Positions 1 through 7,465 of a stretch of DNA of 64,000 nucleotides are shown here, one piece after another. Position 1 is the stretch's first letter, and each line of letters begins with the position of its first letter. The stretch is from Pseudomonadota bacterium. Lineage in GTDB: Bacteria > Desulfobacterota > Desulfobulbia > Desulfobulbales > Desulfocapsaceae. The notes beneath the pieces were generated by a model, which saw only the letters and a list, made by a program, of their open reading frames with translations, searched no databases and was not told the DNA's origin. The position numbers and the translations under genes were made by a program. The stretch spans positions 39,495 to 103,494 of the forward strand of contig JAHJKP010000045.1 of NCBI GenBank assembly GCA_018821985.1, in the 5' to 3' direction.

Positions 1-290
1 CTCAGCTTGTATCCGACAATATTCGGGCGCATGATGTCTTTGCCCGCTGGGGCGGGGAGGAGTTTATGGTGCTTAGTCCCAAAAACATGCAAAGCCAGGC
101 TGCTGTCTTGGCTGAAAAACTGCGCTCTTTATGCGCAGCTCATGACTTCGGCAATGGACTGCATGTTACCGCCAGCTTTGGTGTGACCCAGTATAAATCT
201 GATGACACTCTGGAATCTTTTACTGCCCGGACAGATGAAGCTCTCTATCTGGCAAAGGAAAATGGCAGGAACCGGGTTGAGTCGCACTAA
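1..290 (+). CDS. GGDEF domain protein (diguanylate cyclase), C-terminal part
   Basis: The gene enters from the left edge; reading from base 3 gives an open frame to the stop at 288-290. Near its start is RWGGEEF, the active-site GGDEF/GGEEF signature of diguanylate cyclases, which make cyclic di-GMP from two GTP. After it come the usual C-terminal elements: a VTASFGVTQY-like strand and a TDEALYLAKENGRNRV helix. The GGEEF motif is intact, so the domain could be catalytic. An RxxD inhibitory site cannot be judged because the upstream part is missing, as are any sensor domains. The following response regulator lies 48 bases downstream on the same strand, so the two may form one signalling unit. 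Confidence 0.93.
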   Translation, partial: QLVSDNIRAHDVFARWGGEEFMVLSPKNMQSQAAVLAEKLRSLCAAHDFGNGLHVTASFGVTQYKSDDTLESFTARTDEALYLAKENGRNRVESH

Positions 291-338
291 TCTAGTGAAT
301 CTCCGTAAAATAATACTTCGACTAAAGGCACATGAACT

Positions 339-779
339 ATGAATGGAAATAAAATAGTAGATATACTGCTTGTGGAAGATGATCCTGGTGATGTTGAATT
401 GACCCGTGAAGGACTCGCTGCAGGAAAGCTTTTCGTCAATTTGCACACTGTTGATGATGGTATCAAGGCCTTACGCTATTTGAGACATGAGGAGCCGTAT
501 GTTGATACCGTTCGGCCTGATATCATTCTCCTTGACCTTAACTTGCCGCGTATGGACGGCAGAGAGACCCTGAAAGAGATCAAGGCCGATGAGCGCCTGA
601 GAAGCATTCCGGTGATCGTGTTGACCACCTCGGAAGCAGACATCGATATCCTCAAATGTTACGACCTGGGTGCAAGTTGCTATATCTCAAAACCGGTCGG
701 TTTTGAGGCATTCCTGAAGGTTGTGCGGTCGCTGGAAGATTTCTGGTTCACCGTAGTCAAAATGCCACCCAAGGACTAA
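339..779 (+). CDS. Stand-alone response regulator, Rcp1-like receiver
   Basis: A single receiver domain of 146 residues without an output domain. The acidic pair is in LLVEDDPGD (residues 11-18), the phospho-acceptor is Asp66 in IILLDLNLPRMDG, the conserved Thr is in VIVLTTSEA (about 94-100), and Lys118 lies in YISKPV. The DPGD start and long alpha4 region match Rcp1-type regulators that partner phytochrome-like or PAS histidine kinases. Its partner kinase is not in this stretch. It follows a GGDEF gene on the same strand and is followed by a hairpin that could terminate the pair. Known for the family: phosphotransfer from a kinase and signalling by protein contact. The specific pathway is unknown. 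Confidence 0.92.
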   Translation: MNGNKIVDILLVEDDPGDVELTREGLAAGKLFVNLHTVDDGIKALRYLRHEEPYVDTVRPDIILLDLNLPRMDGRETLKEIKADERLRSIPVIVLTTSEADIDILKCYDLGASCYISKPVGFEAFLKVVRSLEDFWFTVVKMPPKD

Positions 780-813
780 ACAGAAGGACTATGGTTCTGA
801 GAGAGTGAGGTCG

Positions 814-867
814 AGAGCGGCTTTTTGCCAATCACCATCCATGATAGAAAGCCGCTTTCTGTTTTTG
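814..867 (+). terminator. Probable rho-independent terminator after the response regulator
   Basis: AGCGGCTTT (816-824) pairs with AAAGCCGCT (848-856) across a 23-base loop, and a T-rich stretch (TTTCTGTTTTTG) follows. It lies between the + strand regulator and the convergent DsrE gene. The loop is long, so strength is uncertain. Confidence 0.5.
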
Positions 868-873
868 TTGGCC

Positions 874-1337
874 TCAGTTGATGACGATCAATGCATAGTT
901 CTTGTTCTGGTAACCAATCAACGAATGAAAGACATTGGCCACCAGCTTGACTTCGGGGATAAGTCCTGCTGGGTCGACCTTGAATATCCGCATGGCCACA
1001 CCGCATGCCTCAAATCGCACACCTTTCTTTTTTAACACCCGGAAGAGGTGGAGAGCCTCCTCGTCGAGTTCGGCGGGTGTTAGAAGTTTGACCGTTGGGC
1101 CACGGAAAACAACAATCATCTCCGGTTTCACGTTTTGCGCGGAGATACCCGTCCAGGTCTCATCCAAGAGTTTCAGATTGAATATCAGCGAGTCAAGATC
1201 AGCCAACCGCACATCGAAAATGACCTTGGCCCCAACTCGGCCAGGGCTTCGTTAGCGGCCGGTTTCTGTGCAGCGTGTAGAGGCGAAGAACAGATGAGCA
1301 TGAACAGTAGTATCGGCATCAAGTGTCGAACAAGCAT
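874..1337 (-). pseudogene. DsrE/DsrF-family secreted protein, frameshifted near its N-terminus
   Basis: The conserved body (874-1212) has family features: VVFRGPTVKLLT, a GVRFEACGVAMR segment with the usual Cys, and C-terminal SLIGYQNKNYALI. Upstream there is a good start at 1337 (ATG preceded by AAGGAG) giving a signal peptide that begins MLVRHLMPILLFMLIC and ends near PLHAAQ. The two parts lie in different frames. They join sensibly only if one base is added in the run of four C at 1230-1233, giving the expected AELGAKVIFDVR. Either this is a real single-base deletion or a homopolymer sequencing error; otherwise translation would need a GTG at 1212 that lacks the export signal. DsrE-type proteins handle sulfur or are small periplasmic proteins of unknown role. 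It sits 61 bases after the cytochrome gene on the same strand, probably the last gene of that operon. Confidence 0.75.
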
Positions 1338-1398
1338 GGTGTCGTCTCCTTCTTTGTCAGGTTGATAAAGAACAATAAATTCTTCCCCTTCTCTTCTT

Positions 1399-3942
1399 CT
1401 ATTCCACTCTGTTACGAAAAGTTCCCAGTGATCCTGGATGGTGCAGCTCTTCTTCCATCTCTACTGTATGGCAGACGGCGCAACCGCGGTCGGCCCCGAG
1501 GGGATAGGGGCTGTTCTGGTATTGCAGAGGTTGCAGGTTTCCTATCTCTTTACTGTAGGCATTGTCAGCCGGGTAGAGGGCATGCTGTGAACCATGGCAT
1601 GAGGTGCAGAGCAGAGCACCTTCCTCTCCATGTCGGTGGACAAACAATCCCTTTTTTCCCGTACTCCAGGTATTAAAGGCGGTACTGGAGTCAGGCGGTT
1701 GAAAGCCCACATGACAGGTCAGGCAGTCGGGCTCCATGCTCCACGGCATCCGGCCTTTGATGGTATCTTGTGCCACCTCTCCCTTGTCAGCAAGCAAAGC
1801 AAGAAGCCTAGCGCTTCCAGGCTTTTGTGTCTCTCCTTTTTCTTTCAGCAGGCTCATGGCGTGATCCGCGAGAGCGCCGTGGCAGTTTGTGCATTCGAGT
1901 CCGAGGGTGCTGTGCAGGTCCTCCATGTTACCGGTGGCGCCCTGAGCACTATTGGCATGACAGAAGGTGCAACTGTTGTTTTCTTTATAAAGATAGGTGG
2001 CGTGAAAACCATGCATGGCAGCTGAGAGATTGAGCAGCTCAGGTTGGCCAGCTGCCCCTTGGCTGCTGTCGGCATGACAGTTTTGGCAGACCACGATCTT
2101 GCCGGCATGAAAGTCCTGGCTGAGCCTCGTGCTGCTGCGTTTGTCGTGGATGGCCAGGATATCTGCGGCAGTTTGCCGGGAGAGACCGGTGCGGCCCTGT
2201 TGTCGCCATGGCCCACCGTGACAGTTCCGGCAGCCGATCTCGTTTGAGATGCCAATTTTCAGACGGGTTGTGGCAATCACCTTCCCCTCTTTAACCGCCT
2301 CGATCTCGGCCAGGAGATAGGGACGGAAATCTTTGGCGATTGGAGGGATCTTTGCCAGGGTTGTTTCAAATGTGCCATCCGCACCAATCATCTTACCGAG
2401 AAGAGGTCCCTGGTCGGTGTCAATCCGGTAGCTTACCTGGATATCGTTGGTCAGGACGCTGGGGGTCTCTCCCCGCATGATGACTTGGGCCTGCAGGGTT
2501 GGTGGCGCAAAAGAGAAATCAATTCCGGACTGCTCCGGTTCGGAAGAGAGAACCATGCCCTTGTCGCTGCTGGCGAGGATCAGATATTCTGCGGTTTCCT
2601 GGTCAAAGAGCGCAGGTTTGATACTCTCTTTGCTGATTTTTACCATATTGCTAACTATTCCAGGAACAAGACGGGTGGTGAGATAATCGGCAAGAATACC
2701 CTGTTCTTCCACGGTTCCGGCAAAGGGCGGCATGTAAGGATTGGCTGTGCCCATGGTTGCCAGAAAGGAGCGCATACCGGTAGGCGAAAAACGTCTGGCC
2801 AGGGGCAGGATATCGTTTAAAGGGCCACCGGCTGAGTGGCAGGGCATGCAGAGCAGGGTGAACAGTTTCTTACCGGCATCCATGCGGTTTTCAGCGGTTA
2901 TGGTTTTGTTTTTTACCCAACGTGCGGATGCAAGGACGCCTGTTTTCTGGATCTGCCCCATGTCTGCCTTTTTGATGGATGTGGAATACATGTAATCGTG
3001 AATGATATAGGGCCTGCGTCCACCTTCACGGATAAATTCGAAACTGCCCAGATAGAGGAAACCAAGGAGCAGGAGCAGCCAGGCCAGTGGCTTGCGCACG
3101 GCTTGCGGTCGGAGGATGGCCATGGTCAGGCCGCCGGCAAAGATCAGCGGCGAGAGCCAGATAAAGAGCGTCAGGAAAGGTTTCATCTCTGGGGCTCTGC
3201 TGAAGATCATCTCCTGTTGCGGGAGCGGCAGCGCGGTTTTGTACCACAGGGCCGATCCCAGAAGCAGTATCAGGGGCGGCAGCAGCCACATCCCACAGTA
3301 ACGGACCAGGGTGTGGCGCACTGTTGTCTCTTTGATATTTACACTGGTCAGGAAACCAAAAAGTCCGGCAATCATCAGAGCCATAAAGGTGCGGAAGAAG
3401 AGGGCCGGCCAGAAAGTGGGGTTGAAAAATCCCGACCAGAAATTGTTGTCGGTCAGCCAGGACCCGGGGGTGAGCATGAAGTCAATGATGCCGTTGATGA
3501 GAAAAAGCGACATCCAGGCACAACCAAAGTAGATCCAGCCCAGGAGCAGGTGTTTCTTCGGTTCCAGCCGGTCAAAGGTGTAGTAGTAGAAGAGCAGGGA
3601 GACGATCTCGGCCAGAAAAAAGACCCACTCCATGGCCCAGCCAAAGACAAAGGTATGGATCAGGGAAGAGGTGGCAGCCGGACTGAGCAGGGCGATTGTG
3701 AACCAGATCCCCACGCCGGTCATGCCGCCGAAGACCATGGTCAGTAGCAGAAAAAATTTGGCGTGTTTGTGGGTATAGGCTAGGATCTCGGATGATCCTT
3801 CGCGCAACCCTTTCATTTCGGTCAAGACCAGAAACAGTCCGCCGCCTACGGCAAAATGGGAGACATAAACATGGACAATGGCGATGAGGGCGATGAGCAG
3901 ACCGCCGCCAAAGGCGTCCAGCTGCCAGACAGGATAGTTCAT
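1399..3942 (-). CDS. Cytochrome bd-like membrane subunit fused to an octahaem c-type cytochrome
   Basis: 847 residues. The first ~300 are hydrophobic with about seven to eight membrane helices and resemble the N-terminal half of CydA-type quinol oxidase subunits: a His-bearing first helix (VHVYVSHF, 23-30), then GMTGVGIW and AMEWVFFLAE, where Glu105 and Glu112 fall where CydA has its haem-site glutamates. A single c-haem domain follows with CMPCH at 365-369 and a later PYMPPFAG-type Met-ligand segment. The last ~270 residues hold seven more CXXCH motifs (CRNCH, CQNCH, CTFCH, CTNCH, CLTCH, CTSCH, CAVCH). It overlaps the upstream partner gene by 4 bases (ATGA). Known: related bd-superfamily proteins with added c-haem domains occur in anaerobes. 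Inferred: menaquinol oxidation with electrons passed outward to c-haems, rather than a classical oxygen reductase. Substrate unknown. Confidence 0.85.
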   Translation of the reverse strand: MNYPVWQLDAFGGGLLIALIAIVHVYVSHFAVGGGLFLVLTEMKGLREGSSEILAYTHKHAKFFLLLTMVFGGMTGVGIWFTIALLSPAATSSLIHTFVFGWAMEWVFFLAEIVSLLFYYYTFDRLEPKKHLLLGWIYFGCAWMSLFLINGIIDFMLTPGSWLTDNNFWSGFFNPTFWPALFFRTFMALMIAGLFGFLTSVNIKETTVRHTLVRYCGMWLLPPLILLLGSALWYKTALPLPQQEMIFSRAPEMKPFLTLFIWLSPLIFAGGLTMAILRPQAVRKPLAWLLLLLGFLYLGSFEFIREGGRRPYIIHDYMYSTSIKKADMGQIQKTGVLASARWVKNKTITAENRMDAGKKLFTLLCMPCHSAGGPLNDILPLARRFSPTGMRSFLATMGTANPYMPPFAGTVEEQGILADYLTTRLVPGIVSNMVKISKESIKPALFDQETAEYLILASSDKGMVLSSEPEQSGIDFSFAPPTLQAQVIMRGETPSVLTNDIQVSYRIDTDQGPLLGKMIGADGTFETTLAKIPPIAKDFRPYLLAEIEAVKEGKVIATTRLKIGISNEIGCRNCHGGPWRQQGRTGLSRQTAADILAIHDKRSSTRLSQDFHAGKIVVCQNCHADSSQGAAGQPELLNLSAAMHGFHATYLYKENNSCTFCHANSAQGATGNMEDLHSTLGLECTNCHGALADHAMSLLKEKGETQKPGSARLLALLADKGEVAQDTIKGRMPWSMEPDCLTCHVGFQPPDSSTAFNTWSTGKKGLFVHRHGEEGALLCTSCHGSQHALYPADNAYSKEIGNLQPLQYQNSPYPLGADRGCAVCHTVEMEEELHHPGSLGTFRNRVE

Positions 3943-5009
3943 GATTGTACCTCCTTGTCAGCAGGGAGGACCAGCTTGATCATCCACCAGATCAGATAGA
4001 GGCCGGCGGCAAAGAGCAGCAGAAAAAGGATCATTGGTGAATATTGGGGGACAACCTCTAGATCCGAGGTGGAAAACCAGGGAGCCAGAGTCTGCCGGCG
4101 GACAAGTTCCCGGACCGTCACCATGCAGATGATGGCCCCAAGGACGGCACCGGCCGCATGGCGGACGCGGTATTGCAGACCGTAGATCAGGGACAGGATG
4201 GCGGCTCCAATGCCGGCCAGGAGAAAACCCAGTAAGAATGCGCCGGCAGCCCCAGTTACACTGCGTATGGATGTGGGCAGGCCGCCGTAGTACCAAGTAC
4301 CGATTCCAAAATTGCAGATGGTGGCATAGGAAAACCAGTTCATAGCAGAGGGGATGTGGGCTGCCGCTGCGGTGTTGCCGCCTCGTCTTTGCCAGTCATG
4401 GTAGAGGCCGAGGGCGAGTCCGCCCACGGCCACTGAGGCAAAGACGGAATGGAGATAGCGGGGCAGCAGGGTGGGATCTCCAAAGTTCAGCAGTAATCCG
4501 TTGGGGTGATCAAAATAGCGGACCCAGCTCTCAGGGCTGACCATCAGGCTCATGTTGTTGGTGAAGAAAAAGGCGATGGTGAGCAGGAAGAGAGCGATAA
4601 CTGTGGTGAGCAGGGTGTGCAGGCCGGGCATCCTTGCAAATTGCAGGTTGTAGATATAGGCAGCATAGTAGGCAAGAATGAGAAGGGCCACGATGGAGAG
4701 CCAGAACACGGCCATGAGCACTGAGCTGGTGTACATGAAGTGGCCGTAGAGAACCTGGAGAAAGAGCAGGGGGGCGACGCCGAAGTTGACGGCAAAGGCA
4801 ATGGTAAAGGGAAGTTTTTGGGAGATCAGTTGGCTTTCAGCCGGACTTGATTCCTTGAGCGCGTGATTGATACAGGCGATGATGGCCCAGCCCAGCATGA
4901 TATTCATCACCAGTAGATGGAGGAGAAAGGTGATTGAAAGCAGGATCTGAAACCAGCCCCATGGAACTTGCAAGGCGTCCGGGGTTGGAATAAGGTGTGC
5001 GGGAATCAT
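3939..5009 (-). CDS. Cytochrome bd-like membrane subunit (partner of the octahaem fusion)
   Basis: 356 residues with about eight to nine predicted membrane helices and no c-haem motif. The N-terminus (VPWGWFQILLSITFLLHLL, then NIMLGWAIIA) and HSVFASVAVGG pattern fit bd-superfamily membrane subunits that pair with a c-haem-bearing subunit. The start is ATG at 5009 with an excellent GGAGG site nine bases upstream. Its stop overlaps the start of the octahaem subunit, so the two are almost certainly co-translated and form one complex. It is transcribed away from the Rrf2 regulator. The histidines in the helices could bind b-haem, but I cannot assign them. Nothing here proves oxygen reduction; a quinol:cytochrome role is equally possible. 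Confidence 0.78.
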   Translation of the reverse strand: MIPAHLIPTPDALQVPWGWFQILLSITFLLHLLVMNIMLGWAIIACINHALKESSPAESQLISQKLPFTIAFAVNFGVAPLLFLQVLYGHFMYTSSVLMAVFWLSIVALLILAYYAAYIYNLQFARMPGLHTLLTTVIALFLLTIAFFFTNNMSLMVSPESWVRYFDHPNGLLLNFGDPTLLPRYLHSVFASVAVGGLALGLYHDWQRRGGNTAAAAHIPSAMNWFSYATICNFGIGTWYYGGLPTSIRSVTGAAGAFLLGFLLAGIGAAILSLIYGLQYRVRHAAGAVLGAIICMVTVRELVRRQTLAPWFSTSDLEVVPQYSPMILFLLLFAAGLYLIWWMIKLVLPADKEVQS

Positions 5010-5060
5010 GATGCCTCCATGGTTTTTTTGGCAGAGTAGGGACTCTCTCTTCTGCTATCT

Positions 5061-5089
5061 GTTATAGGGGATATGAAAAAAAAAAGCAA
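5061..5089 (-). promoter_or_regulatory. Candidate promoter of the bd-like/octahaem operon
   Basis: On the minus strand TTGCTT (5089-5084) and TATAAC (5066-5061) are separated by 17 bases, and lie about 55 bases before the ATG at 5009. It faces away from the Rrf2 promoter, so both could share an operator. Confidence 0.45.
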
Positions 5090-5117
5090 AAACTAAGAGA
5101 AATGAGAAGAATTCTTA

Positions 5118-5146
5118 TTGACATGATTGAGTAAATTTTTTATAGG
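5118..5146 (+). promoter_or_regulatory. Probable sigma-70 promoter of the Rrf2-cyd transcript
   Basis: TTGACA (5118-5123), a 17-base spacer, then TATAGG (5141-5146), 41 bases before the Rrf2 ATG. This is a near-consensus vegetative promoter. Confidence 0.65.
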
Positions 5147-5158
5147 ACTATTAAAGTC
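5146..5158. promoter_or_regulatory. Candidate operator dyad at the Rrf2 transcription start
   Basis: GACT-ATTAA-AGTC, a small perfect dyad touching the -10 box and the expected start point. Rrf2 proteins commonly repress their own promoter, so this is the natural site for feedback; the short arms make it only suggestive. Confidence 0.4.
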
Positions 5159-5186
5159 TTATTAGTCGTGTTTGAAGGGGGTTGGT

Positions 5187-5630
5187 ATGAGGTTGACACG
5201 AGCAGGCGAGTATGCCATCAGATGTATGGTCTATCTGGCCTTCAAAGGTAACGGGGTCTTAGTGGCCAAGCAGGAGATTGCTGTGCAGGCGGATATTCCC
5301 AGTCCTTTTCTGGCCAAGATTGCTCAGGATCTGGCTCGGGCTCATCTGATCGAAATCCGCCAAGGACCGAAAGGCGGCTATGTCTTGATCAAAGATCCTG
5401 CTCGGATTACCCTGTTGGAGGTTGTTGAAGTGATGATTGGCAAGATTCAGTTGAATGATTGTGTCAGCAGGCCTGGAAGCTGTGCGGCCAGTGGCCGGTG
5501 CCGGGTGCATAAGGTTTGGGATGATGCCAGCGCCCTGCTGCGCCACTATCTTGCTGGTGTCACCTTTGCTGAGTTATGCAAGGATGAATCTTGTCTTCCT
5601 GTTTTTTCTGTGCATAATAAAAAGATCTGA
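5187..5630 (+). CDS. Rrf2-family transcriptional regulator, probable Fe-S sensor
   Basis: 147 residues from the ATG at 5187, which has a GAAGGGG site upstream. The N-terminus (MRLTRAGEYAIRCMVYLA) and the recognition helix region (IPSPFLAKIAQDLARAHLI, then RQGPKGGYVL) are typical of Rrf2. Three cysteines follow in NDC-x6-C-x5-C (NDCVSRPGSCAASGRC), the cluster-binding arrangement seen in IscR, NsrR and RsrR with slightly different spacing. It therefore probably binds a [2Fe-2S] or [4Fe-4S] cluster and senses oxygen, NO or redox state. It sits between the leftward bd-like operon and the rightward cyd genes, 54 bases before the DUF4492 gene, so control of one or both respiratory operons is the simplest reading. 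The ligand cannot be told from sequence. Confidence 0.92.
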   Translation: MRLTRAGEYAIRCMVYLAFKGNGVLVAKQEIAVQADIPSPFLAKIAQDLARAHLIEIRQGPKGGYVLIKDPARITLLEVVEVMIGKIQLNDCVSRPGSCAASGRCRVHKVWDDASALLRHYLAGVTFAELCKDESCLPVFSVHNKKI

Positions 5631-5684
5631 AGTCAATTTTTTTGACTGATGGACGTACGCTCACGTTGTTGGGGAGGAGAAATT

Positions 5685-5912
5685 ATGTCGCAGCCATTAA
5701 CAAGGGTTTATACCTTTTACCGAAACGGATTCAGGGACATGACTGTGGGCAGGAGTTTGTGGAAGATTATCCTGATCAAGCTCTTTGTTATGTTTGCTGT
5801 CCTGAAGTTGTTTTTCTTCCCCAATTATCTTAAGACGAATTTTCAGACTGATGAACAACGGGCTGATCATGTCCTGGAGCAGCTTTCCAGGCCTGCTGTC
5901 CATAATCACTAA
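5685..5912 (+). CDS. DUF4492 small membrane protein upstream of cydAB
   Basis: 75 residues from ATG 5685, preceded by a strong GGAGGAGA site; an earlier in-frame ATG at 5649 lacks one. The sequence has the family pattern: an N-terminal YTFYRNGFRDM segment, then one long hydrophobic helix (IILIKLFVMFAVLKLFFFP). DUF4492 proteins are repeatedly found next to cytochrome bd genes in Desulfobacterota, Bacteroidota and Campylobacterota; their role is unknown, perhaps an accessory or assembly subunit. Here it is 19 bases before cydA, consistent with that link. Confidence 0.85.
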   Translation: MSQPLTRVYTFYRNGFRDMTVGRSLWKIILIKLFVMFAVLKLFFFPNYLKTNFQTDEQRADHVLEQLSRPAVHNH

Positions 5913-5931
5913 AAACAAGGAGGTGTGATCA

Positions 5932-7464
5932 ATGGTAGATGTAGATCTGAGTTTGGTGAACTGGTCCAGGGCGCAATTTGCCTTGACGGCCATGTATCAC
6001 TGGATTTTTGTGCCCCTGACCCTGGGGCTGTCTTTTTTATGTGCCATGTTTGAGTCCATTTATGTGCGTACAGGTGATGAGAAGTGGAAAGCGATCACCA
6101 GATTCTGGATGACACTATTTGGCATCAATTTTGCTATTGGGGTGGCCACGGGTATTATCCTTGAATTTCAATTCGGCACCAACTGGTCGAACTATTCCTG
6201 GATGGTGGGTGATATTTTCGGCGCGCCGCTGGCCATTGAAGGGATCTTCGCCTTCTTCCTGGAGGCGACCTTTTTCGCAGTCATGTTTTTTGGTTGGAAT
6301 CGGGTCTCCAAGGGCTTCCATCTCTTTTCCACCTGGATGGTGGCCGTTGGTTCCAATCTGTCGGCTCTGTGGATTCTGGTAGCCAATGCCTGGATGCAGA
6401 ATCCAGTGGGCATGGCATTTAACCCGGAGACGGCCCGTTTTGAGATGGAGAATTTCTGGGCAGTGCTTTTCTCACCGGTTGCCATGTCCAAATTCACCCA
6501 TACAACCAGTTCCGGTTTTCTTTTGGGCTCCCTTTTTGTGGTGACAGTCTCTTGCTGGTATCTGTTGAAAGGCAGGCATGTGGAGATGGCCAAGAAATCC
6601 ATAGTGGTGGCATCGGTTTTTGGCCTATTGGCCTCTGCCTATGTCGGTTTCACCGGCGATGAGGCGGCCTTTGAGGTCGCGCAAAAGCAGCCCATGAAAC
6701 TGGCCGCCTTTGAAGGGCTGTATAAAGGCGAGCAGGGCGCCGGTCTTGTTGCCGCCGGTATTATAAATGGTGCCAAGAAGCCTGGGGACTCGCAGGGCCC
6801 TTTTCTCTTTGAGGTAAAAGTTCCGGGGCTTCTTTCCCTGCTGGCCAATCGTGCGCCGGGCTCATTTGTGCCGGGTATTGACGATCTGGTCTATGGAAAC
6901 AGTGAGCAGAAGGTCATGGGAGTGGCCGCGAAAATGAAGCTGGGACAGCTGGCCGTAGCTGATCTTGCTGCCTTTAAGCAGGCCCGTCAGGAGAAGAATG
7001 ATGGCGCGGCAAGTGAAGCCCTGGCCCGATTCAGTGCCAATAAAGAATTCTTAGGTTATGGCTATCTGGACACCCCGGAAGAGGCGGTGCCGCCGGTGAG
7101 TACGGCCTTCTACTCTTTTCATATCATGGTGATCCTGGGTTCTCTCTTTCCTGTGATCTTTCTGGCCCTTCTCTTTTTTACGCTTAAAGGGAAAATCAGT
7201 GAAACACGATGGTTACTGCCTCTTGGTCTTCTCTCTTTCTTCCTGGGTCTTGTGGCCCAGCAGATGGGCTGGGTTGTGGCGGAGGTTGGCCGTCAACCTT
7301 GGGCAATTCAGGGCTTGATGCCGGTAAAAATGGCCACCACCAATCTGGCGGTAGGCCATGTGCAGGCAACATTTTTCATGTTTTTGGGGCTTTTCACCCT
7401 GCTGCTTATTGCTGAGATAAAAATTATGTTGAAGCAGATTTCCATCGGACCGGAGGGCCTTTAA
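5932..7464 (+). CDS. cydA: Cytochrome bd quinol oxidase subunit I
   Basis: 510 residues, the usual length for long-loop CydA. The start (NWSRAQFALTAMYHWIFVP) holds His23, equivalent to the haem b595 ligand. The segment FGINFAIGVATGIILEFQFG and the haem-site GAPLAIEG and FFLEATFF motifs are intact. The quinol-binding region has KQPMKLAAFEGLY followed by a long insertion (residues ~270-390) as in E. coli-type enzymes, and later VGRQPWAIQG, the GRQPW signature. The enzyme oxidises quinol in the inner membrane and reduces oxygen to water with high affinity. It lies between DUF4492 and cydB, with one base before cydB. In a likely anaerobe this suggests oxygen scavenging or microaerobic respiration. 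Confidence 0.98.
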   Translation: MVDVDLSLVNWSRAQFALTAMYHWIFVPLTLGLSFLCAMFESIYVRTGDEKWKAITRFWMTLFGINFAIGVATGIILEFQFGTNWSNYSWMVGDIFGAPLAIEGIFAFFLEATFFAVMFFGWNRVSKGFHLFSTWMVAVGSNLSALWILVANAWMQNPVGMAFNPETARFEMENFWAVLFSPVAMSKFTHTTSSGFLLGSLFVVTVSCWYLLKGRHVEMAKKSIVVASVFGLLASAYVGFTGDEAAFEVAQKQPMKLAAFEGLYKGEQGAGLVAAGIINGAKKPGDSQGPFLFEVKVPGLLSLLANRAPGSFVPGIDDLVYGNSEQKVMGVAAKMKLGQLAVADLAAFKQARQEKNDGAASEALARFSANKEFLGYGYLDTPEEAVPPVSTAFYSFHIMVILGSLFPVIFLALLFFTLKGKISETRWLLPLGLLSFFLGLVAQQMGWVVAEVGRQPWAIQGLMPVKMATTNLAVGHVQATFFMFLGLFTLLLIAEIKIMLKQISIGPEGL

Positions 7465-7465
7465 A

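Noticed and set aside
2836..3747. Plus-strand open frame of 303 codons
   Set aside because: Lies inside the cytochrome gene on the opposite strand; low-complexity, charged sequence without a family match.
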